The notes below the pieces were generated by a model. It had not been told where the DNA came from, did no database searches, and was given only the letters and a program-made list of their open reading frames with translations. From DAHUYF01 sp035553515 (GTDB lineage: Bacteria > Pseudomonadota > Alphaproteobacteria > ATCC43930 > CGMCC-115725), in NCBI GenBank assembly GCA_035553515.1, contig DATNDG010000088.1, forward strand, positions 4,015-68,014: DNA of 64,000 nt, given 5' to 3'. The position numbers and the translations under genes are program-made. Within the stretch, counting starts at the first letter, position 1; the number at the start of each line of letters is the position of its first letter. Below, one piece after another: positions 60,126 through 64,000 of the stretch.

Positions 60126-62798
60126 ATGAACGATATCGCACCGCGCCGCGCTCCCGATAGTGCTCCGGGCGCGGCGGCCGAGCCGGCGGCGGCAACGCCG
60201 GCCATGGCGCAGTACCTGGAGCTGAAGCGCCGGCACGCCGACTGCCTGCTCTTCTATCGCATGGGCGACTTCTACGAGATCTTCTTCGAGGACGCGGCCA
60301 AGGCGGCGGCGGCGCTCGACATCCAGCTCACCAAGCGCGGCCGGCACGAGGGCGAGGACATCCCGATGTGCGGCGTGCCGGTGCATGCGGCCGAAACCTA
60401 TCTCGCGCGCCTGATCCGCCAGGGCTTCCGCGTCGCCGTCTGCGAGCAGATGGAAGATCCGGCCGAGGCGAAAAAGCGCGGCAGCAAGGCCGCCATCCGC
60501 CGCGAGGTGGTGCGCATCGTCACGCCGGGCACGATCACCGAGGAAAACCTGCTCGATGCACGGCGCAGCAATTATCTGGCGGCGCTCGCCGAGGCGGTGG
60601 GCGAGCTGGCGCTGGCCTGGCTCGAGCTCTCGACCGGCGCCTTCCATCTGCAGGGCGTGAGCCCGGCGAGCCTCGGCGCGGCGCTGGCGCGGATCGCGCC
60701 GGGCGAGGTGCTGCTGCCCGAGCGGCTGCTGCAGCGGCCGGATCTCAGCGAGCTGCTCGGCGACTGGCAGCGGCGGCTGACGCCGCTCGCCGGATCGCGC
60801 TTCGACAGCGAGAATGGCAGGTTGCGCCTCGAGGCGCTTTATGGCGTGCGCGCGCTCGATGGCTTCGGCAGCTTCAGCCGCGCCGAGCTCGCCGCCGGCG
60901 GCGCGCTGGTCGACTACATCAACCTGACGCAGCAGGGGAAAGCGCCGCTGCTACAGCAGCCGCGCCGGCTCGGCCCCGGCGCGGTGATGGAGATCGACGC
61001 GGCGACGCGGCGCAATCTCGAGCTCACCGAGACGCTCGCCGGCGAGCGGCGCGGCAGCCTGCTCGCCACCATCGATCGCACCATCACCGGCGCCGGCGCG
61101 CGGCTTCAGGCCGAGCAGCTCGCCGCGCCGCTCACCGATCCGCAGGCGATCGCCGCGCGGCTCGACGGCGTCGGCTTCTTCATCGCCGAGGAGCGGTTGC
61201 GCGAAGAGCTGCGCGCGTGCTTGCGGCGCTGCCCCGATATCGAGCGCGCGCTGGCGCGGCTGGCGCTGGGCCGCGGCGGGCCGCGCGATCTCGCGGCGCT
61301 GCGCGACACGCTGGGCGAGACGGCGGGGCTCAGGCGCCTGCTGCAGCAGGCGGCCCGGCCCGACCTCATCGAGCGCGCCGAGCATGAACTCGGCGAGCAT
61401 GGCGAGCTGGTGCAAAACCTTGCGCGGGCGCTCGCGGCCGAGCTGCCGCCGATCGCGCGCGAGGGCGGCTTCATCGCGCCGGGATATTCGAGCGAGCTCG
61501 ACGAGCTCCGGGCCCTGCGCGACGAGAGCCGGCGCATGATCGCCGAGCTGCAGGCGCGCTACGCCGCCGAGACGGGCGTGGCCTCGCTCAAGATCCGTCA
61601 CAACAACCTGCTGGGATACTATGTCGAGGTGACGGCGCAGCACGCGGAGAAGCTGAAGGACCGCTTCATCCACCGCCAGACCATGGCGAATGCCATGCGC
61701 TTCACCACCGTCGAGCTGTCGGAGCTGGAGAGCCGCATCGCCTCGGCCGCCGACCGCGCCGTGGCGCTCGAACTCCGCTTTTTCGAGGATCTGGTCGAGA
61801 AGGCGAAAGCGCGCGCCGCGGCGATCGGCGCCGCCGCCGCCGCGCTGGCGCAGCTCGACGTCGCGGCGGCGCTTGCCGAGCTGGCGATCGCCGAGCGCTA
61901 TTGCCGGCCCGAGATCGACGATGGGCTCGGCTTTGCCATCGAAGGCGGCCGGCATCCGGTTGTCGAGGCGGCGCTCCGCCAGACTCAGGGACAGAGCTTC
62001 GTTGCCAATGATTGCGAGCTCGCCCAGGGCAATCGGCTCTGGCTGCTGACCGGGCCCAACATGGCGGGCAAGAGCACCTTCCTGCGGCAGAACGCGCTGA
62101 TCGCGATCCTGGCGCAGGCGGGCTCCTACGTGCCGGCCGAGCGCGCGCGCATCGGCGTCGTCGATCGCCTCTTCAGCCGGGTTGGCGCGGCCGACGATCT
62201 GGCGCGCGGCCGCTCGACCTTCATGGTCGAGATGGTGGAAACGGCGGCGATCCTGAACCAGGCGGGCGAGCGGGCCCTCGTCATCCTCGACGAGATCGGC
62301 CGCGGCACCGCGACCTTCGACGGGCTCTCGATCGCCTGGGCGGCGGTCGAGCATCTGCACGCGGTCAACCGCTGCCGCGCGCTCTTCGCGACGCATTACC
62401 ACGAGCTGACGGCGCTCCAGGCAAAGCTCGAGAACCTCGCCTGCTACACCATGCGGGTGAAGGAATGGCAGGGCGACGTCGTCTTCCTGCATGAGGTGGC
62501 GCCGGGCGCGGCGGACCGCTCCTACGGCATCCATGTGGCGAAGCTCGCGGGATTGCCGCCGGCCGCGGTGGCGCGCGCCGAAGCGGTGCTGGCGCTCCTC
62601 GAGAAGGGCGAGCAGCAAGGCGCGCTGGCCCGGCTCGCCGACGATCTGCCGCTCTTCACCGCCGCGCGGCCCAAGGCGAGCCGCACCGCCGAGCCCTCGC
62701 CGGCCGAGACCGCGCTCGCCGCCATCGAGCCCGACGCGCTGACACCGCGCGAGGCGCTCGAGCTCCTCTACAAGCTCAAGGCCATGGTGAAGAAGTAG
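60126..62798 (+). CDS. mutS: DNA mismatch repair protein MutS
   Basis: 890 aa. The N-terminal mismatch-recognition motif is complete (YRMGDFYEIFFEDA, the Phe-x-Glu that probes mispairs). Connector and lever domains follow, with the clamp region containing NLLGYYVEVTAQHAEKLKDRFIHRQTMANAMRFTT. The ATPase has Walker A TGPNMAGKSTFLRQ, Walker B ALVILDEIGRGTATFDGLSIAWA and ATHYHELTAL. It recognises mismatches and recruits MutL. ATG at 60126. The C-terminal tail after DDLPLF is short and ends with the dimerisation helix TPREALELLYKLKAMVKK. Confidence 0.97.
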   Translation: MNDIAPRRAPDSAPGAAAEPAAATPAMAQYLELKRRHADCLLFYRMGDFYEIFFEDAAKAAAALDIQLTKRGRHEGEDIPMCGVPVHAAETYLARLIRQGFRVAVCEQMEDPAEAKKRGSKAAIRREVVRIVTPGTITEENLLDARRSNYLAALAEAVGELALAWLELSTGAFHLQGVSPASLGAALARIAPGEVLLPERLLQRPDLSELLGDWQRRLTPLAGSRFDSENGRLRLEALYGVRALDGFGSFSRAELAAGGALVDYINLTQQGKAPLLQQPRRLGPGAVMEIDAATRRNLELTETLAGERRGSLLATIDRTITGAGARLQAEQLAAPLTDPQAIAARLDGVGFFIAEERLREELRACLRRCPDIERALARLALGRGGPRDLAALRDTLGETAGLRRLLQQAARPDLIERAEHELGEHGELVQNLARALAAELPPIAREGGFIAPGYSSELDELRALRDESRRMIAELQARYAAETGVASLKIRHNNLLGYYVEVTAQHAEKLKDRFIHRQTMANAMRFTTVELSELESRIASAADRAVALELRFFEDLVEKAKARAAAIGAAAAALAQLDVAAALAELAIAERYCRPEIDDGLGFAIEGGRHPVVEAALRQTQGQSFVANDCELAQGNRLWLLTGPNMAGKSTFLRQNALIAILAQAGSYVPAERARIGVVDRLFSRVGAADDLARGRSTFMVEMVETAAILNQAGERALVILDEIGRGTATFDGLSIAWAAVEHLHAVNRCRALFATHYHELTALQAKLENLACYTMRVKEWQGDVVFLHEVAPGAADRSYGIHVAKLAGLPPAAVARAEAVLALLEKGEQQGALARLADDLPLFTAARPKASRTAEPSPAETALAAIEPDALTPREALELLYKLKAMVKK

Positions 62799-62860
62799 CC
62801 GCAGAACCCTCCTGCGCCCTTCCACAAGCCAGCCGATTTGTCTGTCGCATCACCGCGCTT

Positions 62861-62878
62861 TCCGCCCTCAAGGGCGGA
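62861..62878. repeat. Short palindrome after mutS
   Basis: tccgccct-ca-agggcgga forms an 8-bp stem. It may be a weak mutS terminator or a fragment of the palindromic family represented at 1580-1603, with which it shares a ccgccc/gggcgg core. Confidence 0.35.
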
Positions 62879-62953
62879 GGAGGACTTGGAAATCATCCCG
62901 TTCCGGGCGGCGTTAGCGAGGACGGGCCAATTCCTCCGGGGATGGGGCGCGGC

Positions 62954-64000
62954 ATGGAGCTTTTCGTCACCAAGCGGCTGGATAGCCTCGACGCTGCCGC
63001 CGACAAGCCGGGACTGAAGCGTCACCTGGGACCGTTCGGGCTCATCGCGCTGGGCGTCGGCATGATCGTCGGCGCCGGACTCTTCTCGCTCACCGGCATC
63101 GCTGCCGGCGCCAATGCCGGGCCGGCGGTAACCCTTTCCTTCCTGGTGGCGGCGCTGGGCTGCGCCTTTGCCGGCATGTGCTACAGCGAACTTTCCACCA
63201 TGATCCCGGTCTCGGGCAGCGCCTATACCTATGCCTATGCGACCTTGGGCGAGCTCGTCGCCTGGATCATCGGCTGGGATCTCGTGCTGGAATATGCGGT
63301 CGGCGCCTCGGCGGTGGCGGTGAGCTGGTCGAAATACGCGCTGTCGCTGCTGCATGATTTTGGCATCGCCTTTCCGGCGGCGCTCACCATCGGCCCGTTC
63401 GAAACGGTGAAGCTCGCCGGCGGCGCAACTCAATCGGGCGCGATCAATCTGCCGGCGATCTTCGTCGTCGTCGCGCTGTCGCTGCTGCTGATGCGCGGCA
63501 TCCGCGAATCCTCCTCGGTCAACAACGTCATCGTCGTGATCAAGCTGGCGATCGTCGCGGTCTTCGTCGCGGTGGGCTTCTCCTATATCGACTGGCATAA
63601 CTATACGCCCTTCATCCCGCCCAATGCCGGCACGTTCGGCGAATATGGCTGGAGCGGCGTGCTGCGCGGCGCCGGCGTCATCTTCTTCGCCTATATCGGC
63701 TTCGACGCGGTCGCGACCGGCAGCGAAGAGGCCAAGAACCCGAAGCGCGACCTTCCCGTGGCCATCATCGGATCGCTGGTCATCTGCACGATCATCTACA
63801 TCCTGGTCTCGATCGGCGCGGTGGGAACACTGCCGGCGGCGCAGCTCGCGGAGAGCGACGCACCGTTGTCCCTTGCGCTCGAAGAGGGCGCGGGGTTGCC
63901 CTGGGCCGCATCGCTCACCGCATTCGGCGCCCTGGTGGCGATCACCAGCGTTCTGCTCGTCATCCTGTACGGCCAGACGCGGATCTTCTTCGCGATGGCC
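62954..64000 (+). CDS. APC family amino acid permease (N-terminal part)
   Basis: 349 codons, open to the right edge. LKRHLGPFGLIALGVGMIVGAGLFSLTGIAAG is the first-helix signature of the cationic amino acid transporter branch of the APC superfamily. CYSELSTMIPVSGSAYTYAYATLGELVAWIIGWDLVLEYAVG and GVIFFAYIGFDAVATGSEEAKNPKRDLPVAIIGS follow as in YfnA/CAT proteins. It imports amino acids with protons or sodium. ATG at 62954 is used; ATG at 62942 (MGRG) is equally open. The C-terminal helices lie outside the window. Confidence 0.9.
   Translation, partial: MELFVTKRLDSLDAAADKPGLKRHLGPFGLIALGVGMIVGAGLFSLTGIAAGANAGPAVTLSFLVAALGCAFAGMCYSELSTMIPVSGSAYTYAYATLGELVAWIIGWDLVLEYAVGASAVAVSWSKYALSLLHDFGIAFPAALTIGPFETVKLAGGATQSGAINLPAIFVVVALSLLLMRGIRESSSVNNVIVVIKLAIVAVFVAVGFSYIDWHNYTPFIPPNAGTFGEYGWSGVLRGAGVIFFAYIGFDAVATGSEEAKNPKRDLPVAIIGSLVICTIIYILVSIGAVGTLPAAQLAESDAPLSLALEEGAGLPWAASLTAFGALVAITSVLLVILYGQTRIFFAMA

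Overview
The window is high-GC DNA (G and C dominate almost every third codon position) from an alphaproteobacterium, most likely a metabolically versatile soil or water member of the Rhodospirillales or Hyphomicrobiales. The reasons are the maeB-mutS neighbourhood, RpoH with a CTTGAA-type heat-shock promoter, the phoR-pstCAB-phoUB order, a ribosome-hibernation/cold-shock fusion, and a PrtD/PrtE-type type I secretion operon. No rRNA, tRNA, CRISPR, prophage or intact insertion sequence was seen. The species cannot be named from this window.

Left part (1-9.3 kb): a truncated branched-chain-type solute-binding protein and an SDR (minus strand). Next is a VUT transporter-rhomboid-MFS operon with a perfect FNR-type box upstream. 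Then come a small membrane protein-fatty acid hydroxylase pair, a HerA-like ATPase and a second MFS exporter. At 9.07-9.28 kb there is a compact unit, promoter, 24-codon ORF and terminator, whose Shine-Dalgarno is complementary to 16 nt of the 16S rRNA tail. It is divergent from a TetR-RND efflux operon (9.4-14.4 kb).

Middle part (14.4-32.2 kb): a three-gene HD protein/FAD monooxygenase/2-hydroxyacid dehydrogenase operon diverges from modA across a Mo-box, and a single-domain ModE follows modA. Two nucleoid-type genes are divergent (a 60-aa Lys/Arg peptide and an HU protein). Then come a ThDP enzyme and a quinoprotein dehydrogenase-cytochrome c-binding protein cluster (XoxF-G-J arrangement, with a predicted lanthanide ligand). 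A beta-oxidation operon (enoyl-CoA hydratase, SDR, two acyl-CoA dehydrogenases), a decayed threonine dehydratase, an ArsR regulator, a CMD-family protein, rpoH and an HPF-like protein complete this part.

Right part (32.4-64 kb): a type I secretion operon carries its own substrate, an ABC ATPase with degenerate catalytic motifs and an HlyD adaptor. It starts from a promoter that contains a DnaA-box-like sequence and is followed by a hybrid histidine kinase. Then come an anion transporter, a class A penicillin-binding protein, an ADP-forming acyl-CoA synthetase/GNAT fusion, a short NAD-dependent reductase operon and the phosphate regulon phoR-pstCAB-phoUB with a Pho box but no pstS. The end holds a methyltransferase, a TPR protein, malic enzyme maeB, several small secreted or stress-type proteins, mutS and a truncated amino-acid permease.
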